Shown here: piece by piece, positions 42,323 through 51,284 of the stretch
Numbering within the stretch: the first letter of the stretch is position 1
Layout: every line of letters starts with the position of its first letter
Assembly (NCBI GenBank): GCA_000158155.1
Contig: DS999405.1
Span: forward strand, 319,811 to 383,810
From: a gamma proteobacterium NOR5-3
Lineage (GTDB): Bacteria > Pseudomonadota > Gammaproteobacteria > Pseudomonadales > Halieaceae
Direction of reading: 5' to 3'
DNA length: 64,000 bases
Notes under the pieces: model-generated
What the model was told of the DNA's origin: nothing
Databases searched by the model: none
What the model saw: only the letters and a program-made list of their open reading frames with translations
Translations under genes and position numbers: made by a program

Positions 42323-45300
42323 TCAGGGTGTCTCGGGAACAGGGACAGCGTCGGTGGTCAATGGGCGAGCCTGTCGAAAAGGCAGGTAGAAGACCGGCAG
42401 CACAAACAGCGTAAACAGTGTTCCTATGAGCATGCCCGCGGTGATCGTCAATCCGATACCAAAGCGTGCATTGGCACCCGGTCCGCTCGCAAGCACCAGG
42501 GGTAAGACCCCGAGCACCGTTGCAAAGGTGGTCATCAGAATGGGGCGCAGACGCAGCGTGGCTGCCTGGAGTACGGCGCTGTGACGGTCATGCCCCTGCA
42601 CAACCAACTGGTTGGCAAACTCTACGATCAAAATGCCATGCTTGGCGATGAGTCCTATGAGCGTGAGCAATCCAATCTGTGTGTAAATGTTTAACGTCAT
42701 CGCTCCCATAGCGATGGGCAGCATGGCGCCAAAAATCGACAGAGGCACGGCCACGAGAACCACCAGAGGGTCGCGGAAACTGTTGAACTGTGCCGCGAGC
42801 ACCAGAAAAATCAGCAGCAGTGACATGCCAAAAAGAATGGGGAAGGTCGCGCTTTCCTGAACATAACGTCGAGATGAGCCGGTATAGCCGACCCTAAAGC
42901 CCCGGGGCGCGATTTCCTGCAAGCGCGCTTCGAGAAAGCTCAGACCGTCTCCCAAGGTGTTGGGCGGCATCATCATGCCCTGCAAGGTACTGCTGTTGAG
43001 CTGTTGATACTGCGACAGCGTATTCGGCTCTACCCGGGTCCGCAGGGTGATGACACTGGACAGGGGGGCCAGATCTCCACCGCTGGTGCGCAGGTAGTAT
43101 TTCTCAAGTTCGGACTGAGTCAGTCGGAAGTTTCGCCCGGCCTGGGGGACTACCTTGTAACTTCGGCCGTCGCGGGTGAATCTGTTTACCTCGGCTTCGC
43201 CCAGCATCACAGCCAGTGTATTTGCGATGTCCTGCATCGAGATACCCAGTCTCGCGGCTAACTCCCGATCAATGTCGACGCTGATCTCCGGACGATTGAA
43301 ATCCAGACTCTGATTGACGAAGGTAAATAAGCCTGACTCCCGTGCTGCGCTGACAAGTTCCTCGCCTACGCGTTCTACCTCCTCATAGCCGGCGGTGGAG
43401 GCGATGACAAAGCTCACAGGCAATCCCGAGTCCGATCCCGGCAGAGCAGGGGAGCCAAAGGTGAACATCTCCATGCCTGCAACGCTGCCAAGTTTTGCCT
43501 GTAGCTCTCGTTGCACTTCCTGTTGAGAGCGAGTGCGTTCTCTCCAGGGGGTCATGTTGAGGCCGCCAAAGTTGCTGTCGGGCTCGGCAACCTGCCAGGA
43601 GGAGTTGATCTCGGGAATCTCTTTCCAGATATCCACCACCTGATCGAGAAACAGTGACACATAGTCCAGGTTGGCGTAACTTGGTGCTGAGCCCGCGACG
43701 TAAAGAGACCCGGTATCTTCTTCGGGCGCAAGCTCGCGCTGACTGACAAGAAACAGCGCGGGAAGGCTGAGTAAAATGCCGGCGGTGAACATTAAAACGG
43801 CGCCGCGATGGTTCAGACACTGCGCAAGCAGATTCTGGTAGGTCCCGTTCATCCGATGAAAAAAACGGTCCAGGCCATCGGCAAAGCGGCCCTGTTCCCC
43901 GTGTCCCTGCAAAAATCGCGACGCCATCATGGGGCTCAGGGTGAGCGCGACCACGCCGGAGACCAGTACGGCACCGGCGAGTGTCAGGGCGAATTCACTG
44001 AACAGTGCGCCGGTAAGTCCACCGATAAAGGCAATGGGGGCATACACAGCGGCCAGCGTGAGAGTCATCGCTATAACCGGCAGAGCGACTTCCCGGGCGC
44101 CGTCCATGGCTGCCTGCATGGGGCCGGCGCCTTCCTCGATATGTCGATGGACATTCTCTACCACCACGATGGCGTCATCGACCACCAGTCCAATGGCAAT
44201 CACCATGGCAAGTAAGGTCAGAAGGTTGAGTGAGAAACCCATGCTGAGCATGATGAAAACCACGCCGATGAGAGACAGCGGTATGGCGACCAGTGGGATG
44301 AGAACCACGCGTAGGGAGCCCAGGAAAAGGAAGATCACAAAGATCACAATGAGTCCGGCTTCGAGCAGTGTGCTGATGACTTCCTGCAGCGCATCGTCGA
44401 TAGCAACGGAGCTGTCCCAATCCATAATCAATTCGATATCGGCGGGAAGGTTGGCTTCGATGGAGGGCAGTATGTCATGCACGGCACTTGAGACTGACAG
44501 AGGATTCGCATCCGGGGCCGTGGTGATAGACATAAACACGGCGTCTTTGCCGCTGGTGGAACTGCGACTCTGGTTGTTTTCAGCGGCGAGTTCTACCTCC
44601 GCTACATCGCCCAGGCGCACCTGGCGGTCCGCGTCCTGACGAACCACCAGGCCCCGAAAGTCATCTTCCGTGCGCATCCCCGTAACGGCATCCACGGTGA
44701 CACGGACCCATTCGCCTTCGGTTGCCCCGGCGGTACTGATCACATTGTCGCGACGAATGGCCGCGTTGATATCATTGGCGGTCACATTGAGCGCGGCCAT
44801 ACGTACCGGATCAAGCCAGATGCGCATCGCCAGATAACGTCCGAATATGCCTGCTTTTCCTACCCCGGCGATGGTCGCCAGTTCCGGCTGCACACTGCGC
44901 AGCAGGTAGTCAGTCACCTGATAGGCGGTCATTTGTTCACTGACAAAGGCCAGATACATCATGGCATCGCCGCTGCCTGCGGTGGAGATCACGGGATCGA
45001 GCACGTCGTCGGGGAGTTCGTCCCGGGCTTCGTTGACCTTGGCGATAACTTCTGTGAGCACGTCCGAGGTGTTCTCGCCCAGGCGCACGTGAACCGAAAT
45101 GGAGGAAACGCCGGCATTGCTTGAGGAGCTGATGTATTCGACGCCGCGGGCGCCGGCGATATTGACCTGCAGGGGGGTGGTGACAAAGCCCTGAATGGTT
45201 CGAGAGTTGGCGCCGGGATATACGGTGGTGATTGAAATGACGCTGCGTTCCAGCTCCGGAAATTCGCGCAGCGTGATCTTTCCGAGAGAGGCGAGCCCGG

Positions 45301-45370
45301 CAACCAGAATCAGCGCGCTGAGCACGATGGAAAGTACCGGGCGTTGTATAAATAGGTCCGTAAAGCGCAT
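42323..45370 (-). CDS. RND efflux pump inner-membrane transporter (AcrB/MexF-type)
   Basis: A 1015-residue hydrophobe/amphiphile efflux transporter of the RND family. It has the N-terminal FIQRPVLSIVLSALILVAGL helix, two large periplasmic loops, and twelve membrane segments including the proton-relay Asp pair in GLVVDDAIVVVENV and a matching Lys/Thr region late in the protein (IGLLTLIGLIAKHGILIVEFAN). AcrB proteins export drugs, detergents or other amphiphiles with an adaptor and a TolC-like channel. The adaptor gene is directly upstream, two bases away; no TolC-type gene is in the window. Confidence 0.95.
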   Translation of the reverse strand: MRFTDLFIQRPVLSIVLSALILVAGLASLGKITLREFPELERSVISITTVYPGANSRTIQGFVTTPLQVNIAGARGVEYISSSSNAGVSSISVHVRLGENTSDVLTEVIAKVNEARDELPDDVLDPVISTAGSGDAMMYLAFVSEQMTAYQVTDYLLRSVQPELATIAGVGKAGIFGRYLAMRIWLDPVRMAALNVTANDINAAIRRDNVISTAGATEGEWVRVTVDAVTGMRTEDDFRGLVVRQDADRQVRLGDVAEVELAAENNQSRSSTSGKDAVFMSITTAPDANPLSVSSAVHDILPSIEANLPADIELIMDWDSSVAIDDALQEVISTLLEAGLIVIFVIFLFLGSLRVVLIPLVAIPLSLIGVVFIMLSMGFSLNLLTLLAMVIAIGLVVDDAIVVVENVHRHIEEGAGPMQAAMDGAREVALPVIAMTLTLAAVYAPIAFIGGLTGALFSEFALTLAGAVLVSGVVALTLSPMMASRFLQGHGEQGRFADGLDRFFHRMNGTYQNLLAQCLNHRGAVLMFTAGILLSLPALFLVSQRELAPEEDTGSLYVAGSAPSYANLDYVSLFLDQVVDIWKEIPEINSSWQVAEPDSNFGGLNMTPWRERTRSQQEVQRELQAKLGSVAGMEMFTFGSPALPGSDSGLPVSFVIASTAGYEEVERVGEELVSAARESGLFTFVNQSLDFNRPEISVDIDRELAARLGISMQDIANTLAVMLGEAEVNRFTRDGRSYKVVPQAGRNFRLTQSELEKYYLRTSGGDLAPLSSVITLRTRVEPNTLSQYQQLNSSTLQGMMMPPNTLGDGLSFLEARLQEIAPRGFRVGYTGSSRRYVQESATFPILFGMSLLLIFLVLAAQFNSFRDPLVVLVAVPLSIFGAMLPIAMGAMTLNIYTQIGLLTLIGLIAKHGILIVEFANQLVVQGHDRHSAVLQAATLRLRPILMTTFATVLGVLPLVLASGPGANARFGIGLTITAGMLIGTLFTLFVLPVFYLPFRQARPLTTDAVPVPETP

Positions 45371-45372
45371 GG

Positions 45373-46440
45373 CTAAATACCTGCATCCTTGGCAATCTGA
45401 ACGCGGGCATTGCGATACAACTTATTTTGCCCCGCGGTCACAACGCGCTCTCCGGCGGACACACCTTCTGCGATGGCGACTTCACCGTTGTTGGCAGCAA
45501 AGGTTTTTACCACTCGGGGGCTGACAAAAAGACCCTCTTCATCCTCTTCAATGACATACACCAGATTACCCTGCAAAGAATAGCTGACCGCCGTTTCGGG
45601 CACGAAAACGCGCTCGGTTTCCCGATTTACATCAATAACAAGCCGAGCGAACATACCCGGCAGCAGTCCTTCACCCTGATCGACGCTGGCCCGGATCTGC
45701 AAATTCCGCGTACTCTCATCGACCTGCGACTCAACGGCCTGCAGTGTTGCGGCGAAAACACGGTCCGGATAAGCCGCAGTACGCAGGCGGATGGTGAGTC
45801 CGGGCTGCATGAGCGGTGCGTAGCGATCAGGCACCGAAAAGTCCACCTCCAACTGCGATACGTCCTGCAGGGTTACCAGAGGAGTGCCTGCCTCTACATA
45901 GTCGCCGACCCGCTGCTGAAAAATCCCCAGTCGCCCGGCAAAAGGCGCGCTGATCCGTTTGTTTTTAAGCGTGGCATCGATTTCTGCGAGTTCTGCCTTC
46001 GCGGACTGCAGATTTGCGCGGGACTGGTCAAGCTGGCTTTGGGGTATGGAGTTTTCTTTTATCAACCGCACATCGCGTTGATACAGTTGGTCCGCAAGGA
46101 CCAGTCGTGCCGTTAGTCTCTGTCGCGTTGCCACCTCGAATTCCTCATCGATAGCAATTAACGCCTGTCCCGCATCCACGGTGTCGCCGGATTCAACGTG
46201 AATTGCCGTGATATCGCCGCTGGTCTGTGCCGTGAGTAGTATTCCCCGGGCGGCTCGGATCGTTCCCACAGCGTCAATGGTTTCCCGCCATTGACGAGAC
46301 TCGGCGACGCCAGCGGCTATGGTGGCTGGCGGCGGTCGATAGTCGCCCCCCGCCAGACCGGCAAATCGCTGCTGGATGTACAGCGCTGTGCCTCCCAGGA
46401 GGACCAGAAGCAGGGCGGCGGCGACAAGGTAGGCGCGCAA
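45373..46440 (-). CDS. RND efflux adaptor (membrane fusion protein)
   Basis: A 355-residue periplasmic adaptor with an N-terminal membrane anchor (YLVAAALLLVLLGGTALYI). It contains a biotinyl-lipoyl-like half (GDITAIHVESGDTVDAGQALIAID), a coiled-coil hairpin (about 100-165), the second lipoyl half (ISAPFAGRLGIFQQRVGDYV) and beta-barrel and membrane-proximal domains. The start is TTG with AGGAG six bases upstream. It precedes the transporter gene by two bases and forms the pump's bridge to the outer membrane. No regulator is adjacent. Confidence 0.94.
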   Translation of the reverse strand: MRAYLVAAALLLVLLGGTALYIQQRFAGLAGGDYRPPPATIAAGVAESRQWRETIDAVGTIRAARGILLTAQTSGDITAIHVESGDTVDAGQALIAIDEEFEVATRQRLTARLVLADQLYQRDVRLIKENSIPQSQLDQSRANLQSAKAELAEIDATLKNKRISAPFAGRLGIFQQRVGDYVEAGTPLVTLQDVSQLEVDFSVPDRYAPLMQPGLTIRLRTAAYPDRVFAATLQAVESQVDESTRNLQIRASVDQGEGLLPGMFARLVIDVNRETERVFVPETAVSYSLQGNLVYVIEEDEEGLFVSPRVVKTFAANNGEVAIAEGVSAGERVVTAGQNKLYRNARVQIAKDAGI

Positions 46441-46631
46441 AACAGACTCCTTTATTCGGCGGATGCCGTTCGTCGGGGCTGAAGTTTAGGGTCTGTGCCT
46501 GCTAAATGCATCTTTAGATACACTCACGACGCGTCGTTCGGCCCGGCGATTTGTTACTTTAGGTAATGTTTACAGAGCCTCAAGGTGCGTTATGCTGGGC
46601 AGGTTACCCCGCTTGCGCATCAGGAGGACGG

Positions 46632-48347
46632 ATGTCGTCGCGAAAGCTTAAGAAGATCGAGAAATCCATGGATTCGGCCCTGACTTACGAGGAGTGGGCA
46701 GAAGCCGCCAAACTGCATGATGAAGTGAGCGGCGCCAAGCGCTGGCGCGATGTCGATCAGAGCCGGCAGTACGATTACGCACAGATTCGTCTGCGTCTGG
46801 ATCGCCTGCGCAGCCTTCGGGTTCGCAATGATTACCAGGGTCTGCTTTTCACCCTCAATGAAGGTATCCACGGCAATATGGGGGGTATGGGACGCAGTTC
46901 TTTGTATCGCCGGGCCAAATTTGGGACCAAGCAGCTTATCGAGCAATACATCGATGAGATTGATGACGCGCTGCGTTATCTGGCGGATCTGGACGTTAAA
47001 GAGATCGACATCCAGCAGAAGATGGATTTCTTCTACCGGGCGAACATTTGCTTCGGCCGGTCAGCCCTCATGCTCAGCGGCGGCGGCGTTTTGGGTTTTT
47101 ACCATCTGGGCGTGGTGAAGACGCTGCTGGAGCAGAATTTACTGCCCCGTGTGATTTCCGGCGCCAGTGCGGGATCCCTGGTGGCCGGCGTGGTCGGCAC
47201 GCATACTGACAAAGAGCTCAGGCGCTTTTACGATCCGGCCAACGTGCACTTTGAGGCGGAGCGGGAAGCGAGTGCGTTTTCGCGGATGTTTTTTGGCAGC
47301 AACACGCAGATCGATGTGGGGGATCTTGAGCAGATTATCGCCCGCCTTGTGCCGGATATGACCTTTCAGGATGCGTACGAAAAGACCGGGCGGCAGATCA
47401 GCATCACCGTCGCCCCTGCGGAGCCGCACCAGCGTTCGCGCCTCCTCAATGCGATTACCTCTCCCAATGTGTTTGTGCGCTCGGCCGTCATGGCTTCCTG
47501 TGCAGTGCCGGGTGTTTTTCCGCCGGTAACGCTGATGGCCAGAAACGTTCACGATGAGGCGCAGCCCTATCTGCCGACCCGGCGCTGGGTGGACGGTAGT
47601 GTTGCCGATGATCTTCCTGCCAAGCGTTTGTCGCGTCTGTACAGCACCAATCACTCCATTGTGAGTATGGTAAACCCCATCGCCACTCCTTTCCTGAACG
47701 GCGGTAAAGAGCGCAGCCAGCTGACTCGGGCTCTGGGTTCGCTGGGGGTCGGCATGGGCCGGGAAATGCTGAACTTCTACCGCGGTGTGGCCCAGCGACA
47801 GGGAGACACCTGGCCGCGATTCAATCTGCTGCTCAATGGTGTGCATGCGCTGATGGATCAGGAGTACAGCGGCGACATTAACATCGTACCGAGTTTCCGC
47901 TGGTACAACCCGGGCAAGATCCTCGCGCATCTTTCTGAAAAAGAGCTCATGGAACTCATGCAAGCGGGGGAGCGCTCGGCTTTTCCGGCTGTGGAGTCGA
48001 TTCGCACCTGTACCAAGATCTCCCGCACCATGGAGGAGATTCTGCACCGCTTTGAATACGGGGACCTACGCCCCCAGGGGGATAAATATCAGCGGCCCAG
48101 AGCGTCGCGGCGTCGACCCGCACCCACGCGCTCAGATCGCGAGGCGATGCGTGAGACGGGGTCTCAACGGCTGGATAAGGAGGCTTCTGCACCCGCTGCG
48201 AAGCCAGTACGCAAAAGCCCCGCCAAGAGCGCGTTAAAAAGTACGGGAAAACGGGCGCCCAAAACTGCGTCCAAGAGCCGCGCCCAGAGCTCCCGTGCAG
48301 CGGGACGCGGTTCCAAAGAGGGTGAGTCGGTCAGTGATGCTGCCTGA
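46632..48347 (+). CDS. Patatin-like phospholipase with DUF3336 and basic Lys/Ala tail
   Basis: A 571-residue lipid hydrolase. The N-terminal DUF3336-type region (residues about 1-140) precedes a patatin domain with oxyanion motif SGGGVLGFYHLG, nucleophile motif GASAG (Ser near 179) and the Asp of the dyad in RWVDGSVADD. The C-terminal 60-odd residues after YQRPRAS are low-complexity and rich in Lys, Ala, Ser and Pro (KPVRKSPAKSALKSTGKR), like the histone-H1-like tails of AlgP-type proteins. DUF3336-patatin proteins act as triglyceride or phospholipid lipases. The ATG at 46632 has AGGAGG nearby and was preferred to 46566. It abuts a convergent gene with no gap. Confidence 0.9.
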   Translation: MSSRKLKKIEKSMDSALTYEEWAEAAKLHDEVSGAKRWRDVDQSRQYDYAQIRLRLDRLRSLRVRNDYQGLLFTLNEGIHGNMGGMGRSSLYRRAKFGTKQLIEQYIDEIDDALRYLADLDVKEIDIQQKMDFFYRANICFGRSALMLSGGGVLGFYHLGVVKTLLEQNLLPRVISGASAGSLVAGVVGTHTDKELRRFYDPANVHFEAEREASAFSRMFFGSNTQIDVGDLEQIIARLVPDMTFQDAYEKTGRQISITVAPAEPHQRSRLLNAITSPNVFVRSAVMASCAVPGVFPPVTLMARNVHDEAQPYLPTRRWVDGSVADDLPAKRLSRLYSTNHSIVSMVNPIATPFLNGGKERSQLTRALGSLGVGMGREMLNFYRGVAQRQGDTWPRFNLLLNGVHALMDQEYSGDINIVPSFRWYNPGKILAHLSEKELMELMQAGERSAFPAVESIRTCTKISRTMEEILHRFEYGDLRPQGDKYQRPRASRRRPAPTRSDREAMRETGSQRLDKEASAPAAKPVRKSPAKSALKSTGKRAPKTASKSRAQSSRAAGRGSKEGESVSDAA

Positions 48348-49370
48348 TTATGTGTTGATGTAGCTGACACCCATCTCGGCCAGGGGCTCGACCAGAGCGC
48401 CTTTGGCTGTGGCTTCTGCACTGGATGCGGTGCCGATGAGCGAGCGCTTTTTGACACCTTGCAAAATCGCCGCGAGACGGAAGAAACAAAACACCAGATA
48501 GAAGCTCCAGTTCGCTATATCTGAGCGACCGGTGCGCGCGCAGTAGGCGGCGATGTATTCTTCATCCGTAGGAATGCCCAGTGCCCCTCGGTCACAGCCG
48601 GCCAGGCCTCGCAAGCCGTCTCCGGCAGGCATCTGCCACGCCATGACCTGATAAGACAGATCTGCCAGAGGGTGCCCTAAAGTGGATAGCTCCCAATCGA
48701 GTACGCCAATGATACGCGGCTCGGTAGGGTGAAACATGAGGTTATCCAGACGAAAATCACCGTGCACCAGACTTACCAGGCCATCATCCGCGGGCATGTT
48801 GGCCGGAAGCCATTCAATCAAGCGTTCCATGGCCGGGCTATGCTCAGTTTCCGAGGCGCGATATTGCTTGGTCCAGCGACTGAGCTGGCGCTCAAAATAG
48901 TTTCCGGGCCTGCCGAAGTCTTCAAGGCCCACACTGGCGGGGTCCACGGAGTGCAGCGCCGCAAGCACCCGGTTCATATCCTCGTAAATTGCAGTGCGCT
49001 CTTCGTTTGACGAGACTTCCGGCAACTCCGGATCCCAAAACACGCGTCCCTCCAGATACTCCATGATGTAAAACATGGAGCCGATAACGCTCTCGTCTTC
49101 GCATAGCAGGTACGTTTTTGCCACCGGCACGTCCGTATTCGCAAGTGCGCTGAGCACACGGTATTCGCGGTCCACCGCGTGCGCAGAGGCCAACAGTTCG
49201 CCCGGTGGTTTGCGTCGCAGTACCCACTTTTGCGTGTCATCGCTGAGTAAAAAGGTGGGGTTTGACTGACCGCCGGCAAATTTCTCGGCGTGTAACTGGC
49301 CCGAAAACCCCGGCAGCTTGTCCTGCAGGTAGTTTTGTAATGCTTCGATGTTGAGAGTTTGTGTGCTCAT
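48348..49370 (-). CDS. Aminoglycoside-phosphotransferase-fold protein (acyl-CoA-associated)
   Basis: A 340-residue kinase-fold protein of the phosphotransferase (APH) family. It shows ADE-like QSNPTFLLSDDTQKWVLRRKPPG, the catalytic VHGDFRLDNLMFHP (HxDxxxxN) and metal-binding VLDWELSTLGHPLADLSY. The sequence matches the group found as the N-terminal part of ACAD10/ACAD11 and near acyl-CoA dehydrogenase genes in bacteria, where it probably phosphorylates hydroxyacyl-CoA intermediates. The divergent neighbour is an acyl-CoA ligase, consistent with fatty-acid handling. Antibiotic resistance is not implied. Confidence 0.9.
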   Translation of the reverse strand: MSTQTLNIEALQNYLQDKLPGFSGQLHAEKFAGGQSNPTFLLSDDTQKWVLRRKPPGELLASAHAVDREYRVLSALANTDVPVAKTYLLCEDESVIGSMFYIMEYLEGRVFWDPELPEVSSNEERTAIYEDMNRVLAALHSVDPASVGLEDFGRPGNYFERQLSRWTKQYRASETEHSPAMERLIEWLPANMPADDGLVSLVHGDFRLDNLMFHPTEPRIIGVLDWELSTLGHPLADLSYQVMAWQMPAGDGLRGLAGCDRGALGIPTDEEYIAAYCARTGRSDIANWSFYLVFCFFRLAAILQGVKKRSLIGTASSAEATAKGALVEPLAEMGVSYINT

Positions 49371-49453
49371 GATCGGCTCTGACTATCGTGCGAGCGGGCG
49401 AGTTTGCAGCAGCTTGCCTTTGCTTGCAATTGTCAGCCGAGCTGTGACGTCGA

Positions 49454-49471
49454 ACACCCTACTTCGGGTGT
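49454..49471. promoter_or_regulatory. Inverted repeat in the APH/acyl-CoA ligase divergent gap
   Basis: ACACCC-TACTTC-GGGTGT is a perfect 6-bp inverted repeat with a 6-base spacer, in the 210-base divergent interval. It could be an operator, but no regulator gene is adjacent. Confidence 0.35.
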
Positions 49472-49580
49472 GTCTAAAAGTTGTCACTGCGCGGCAGGGC
49501 CGTTATGCTCGCGAACCGAAATCAGTGACGGTAAATGGCGTCAGTTGCTGGTAAAAAATAAGACACAACAGGAATACGAC

Positions 49581-51281
49581 ATGTACACAGAATTGAAGAG
49601 AGCCTGGGGCGAATTCACGGCGCCGGGCCAGATGTTTGAGGTCCACAGGACGCCGGTAAACGGCGTTGAGATTCTGAGTTACGTACATGCGCCTAATTCG
49701 CTGAGAGACCTGTGGCTGGCCTCCGCAGGGCACGCAGACAATGACTATCTGATTTACCTGGACGAACGCATCAGTTACGCCGAAGCGCACCGTCGGGTCG
49801 CATCAGTGGCCCAGGCCCTGGTTGCCATGGGTGTGGAGCCGGGTGATCGGGTCGCCATCGCCATGCGCAATTATCCTGAATGGATGTTGGCGTACTGGGC
49901 CATCACGGGCATGGGTGCAGTGGTAGTGGGTATGAATGCCTGGTGGGTTCCCCACGAAATGGAGTATGCGCTTCAGGATTCAGAGCCCAAGGTACTGATT
50001 GCAGATGAGGAACGACTCCAGCGTTTTGCAGAGATTCGCGACACGTTCAGTGAGATGCGGGTGGTCGCGGTGCGGCCGCACTTGGAAACACCGGATTGGG
50101 CGGTGAACTGGGACTCGCTGCTCACGGGTGAGGGCGGGCTTCCTGATGTGCAGATTGATGCTGATGCCGATGCCTGTATTTTTTATACCTCGGGAACCAC
50201 CGGCCGCCCCAAGGGCGCGCAGCTGACACATCGCGGTTGCGTGAATAACGTGATGAACGTCGCCTTTATCAATTCGGTGCAGCCAAGAGCGTTGGCTTAT
50301 GCCGCCGGGCAGGAACCCGCTGCGCCGGGGAGCGATGCGCCGATCCGGGCCTTGGTCGCCACGCCGCTTTTCCATGTAACAGCGAATAACTGCGTGGCGC
50401 ATGTTGCTACGCTTGTGGGGGGTTGTCTGGTGCATATGTACAAGTGGGACGCGGCTGAGGCGCTGCGTCTCATTGAAAAGGAAAAAATATCGGCTTTCAG
50501 TGCCGTGCCCATGATGACCCGGGAGATCATCATGCATCCGGACTTTGCGACTCGGGATGTTTCGTCACTCAAAACCATCGGCGGCGGCGGTGCAGCTATG
50601 CAGCCGGATCTGGTAGGCAAGGTGCCAAAGGCAATGCCCGGAACCCGTCCAAACACCGGCTACGGTATGACGGAAACCTGCGGAATTATTGCGGCTCTCG
50701 CCCTGGAGTTCTTTCTCGATCGACCCACCAGTGTCGGGCCGGCAATGCCAACCTTCGAAGCCAAGTGTATCGACGCAAATGGGGCTGACCTACCGGCCAA
50801 TGAAATCGGTGAGCTGGTGGTGCGCGGTGCACCGGTGGTTAAAGGCTATCTGAATCGGCCTGAAGCCACGGCAGAGAGTATCGTCGACGGGTGGTTGCGT
50901 ACCGGTGACATTGCCTACATTGATGATGATGGTTTTATCTATCTTGTTGATCGCGCCAAAGACATGGTCCTTCGCGGTGGCGAGAACGTGTATTGCGCAG
51001 AAGTCGAAAATGCTCTGTTCCATCACGACGCGGTGGCTGAGTGCGTGGCGTTTGCTGTGCCTGACGAGCGCCTGGGCGAGGAAGTGGGCGCGGCTGTTTA
51101 TGTTGCGCCTGGCGAGACGCTTGACGCCGCGGCATTGCGCGAGCACTGCAAGCAGTACGTCGCACCCTTTAAAATCCCACGCTACCTCTGGTTACTGTCA
51201 GAGCCTCTGCCGCGCAATGCAAACGGCAAGTTTGTAAAGCGGGCCCTGCAGGACTCTCTGGCCCTGGCTGACGCGGTTTAG
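49581..51281 (+). CDS. AMP-forming acyl-CoA ligase (class I adenylate-forming)
   Basis: A 566-residue enzyme that activates a carboxylic acid through an acyl-AMP. The P-loop is IFYTSGTTGRPKGAQLTHRG, followed by the GYGMTETCG adenine motif, LRTGDIAYIDDDGFIYLVDRAKDM and the RGGENVYCAEVENALF hinge, with a conserved C-terminal NANGKFVKR. Sequence and size resemble fatty-acid or cyclohexanecarboxylate-type ligases; the substrate is not decided. A good AGGAA lies six bases before the ATG at 49581, and the protein's family start follows, so the longer frame to 49404 is rejected. Confidence 0.92.
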   Translation: MYTELKRAWGEFTAPGQMFEVHRTPVNGVEILSYVHAPNSLRDLWLASAGHADNDYLIYLDERISYAEAHRRVASVAQALVAMGVEPGDRVAIAMRNYPEWMLAYWAITGMGAVVVGMNAWWVPHEMEYALQDSEPKVLIADEERLQRFAEIRDTFSEMRVVAVRPHLETPDWAVNWDSLLTGEGGLPDVQIDADADACIFYTSGTTGRPKGAQLTHRGCVNNVMNVAFINSVQPRALAYAAGQEPAAPGSDAPIRALVATPLFHVTANNCVAHVATLVGGCLVHMYKWDAAEALRLIEKEKISAFSAVPMMTREIIMHPDFATRDVSSLKTIGGGGAAMQPDLVGKVPKAMPGTRPNTGYGMTETCGIIAALALEFFLDRPTSVGPAMPTFEAKCIDANGADLPANEIGELVVRGAPVVKGYLNRPEATAESIVDGWLRTGDIAYIDDDGFIYLVDRAKDMVLRGGENVYCAEVENALFHHDAVAECVAFAVPDERLGEEVGAAVYVAPGETLDAAALREHCKQYVAPFKIPRYLWLLSEPLPRNANGKFVKRALQDSLALADAV

Positions 51282-51284
51282 CAG

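Noticed and set aside
48348-49370. Aminoglycoside resistance phosphotransferase
   Set aside because: The sequence fits the acyl-CoA-associated APH-like group, and the neighbours are lipid genes.
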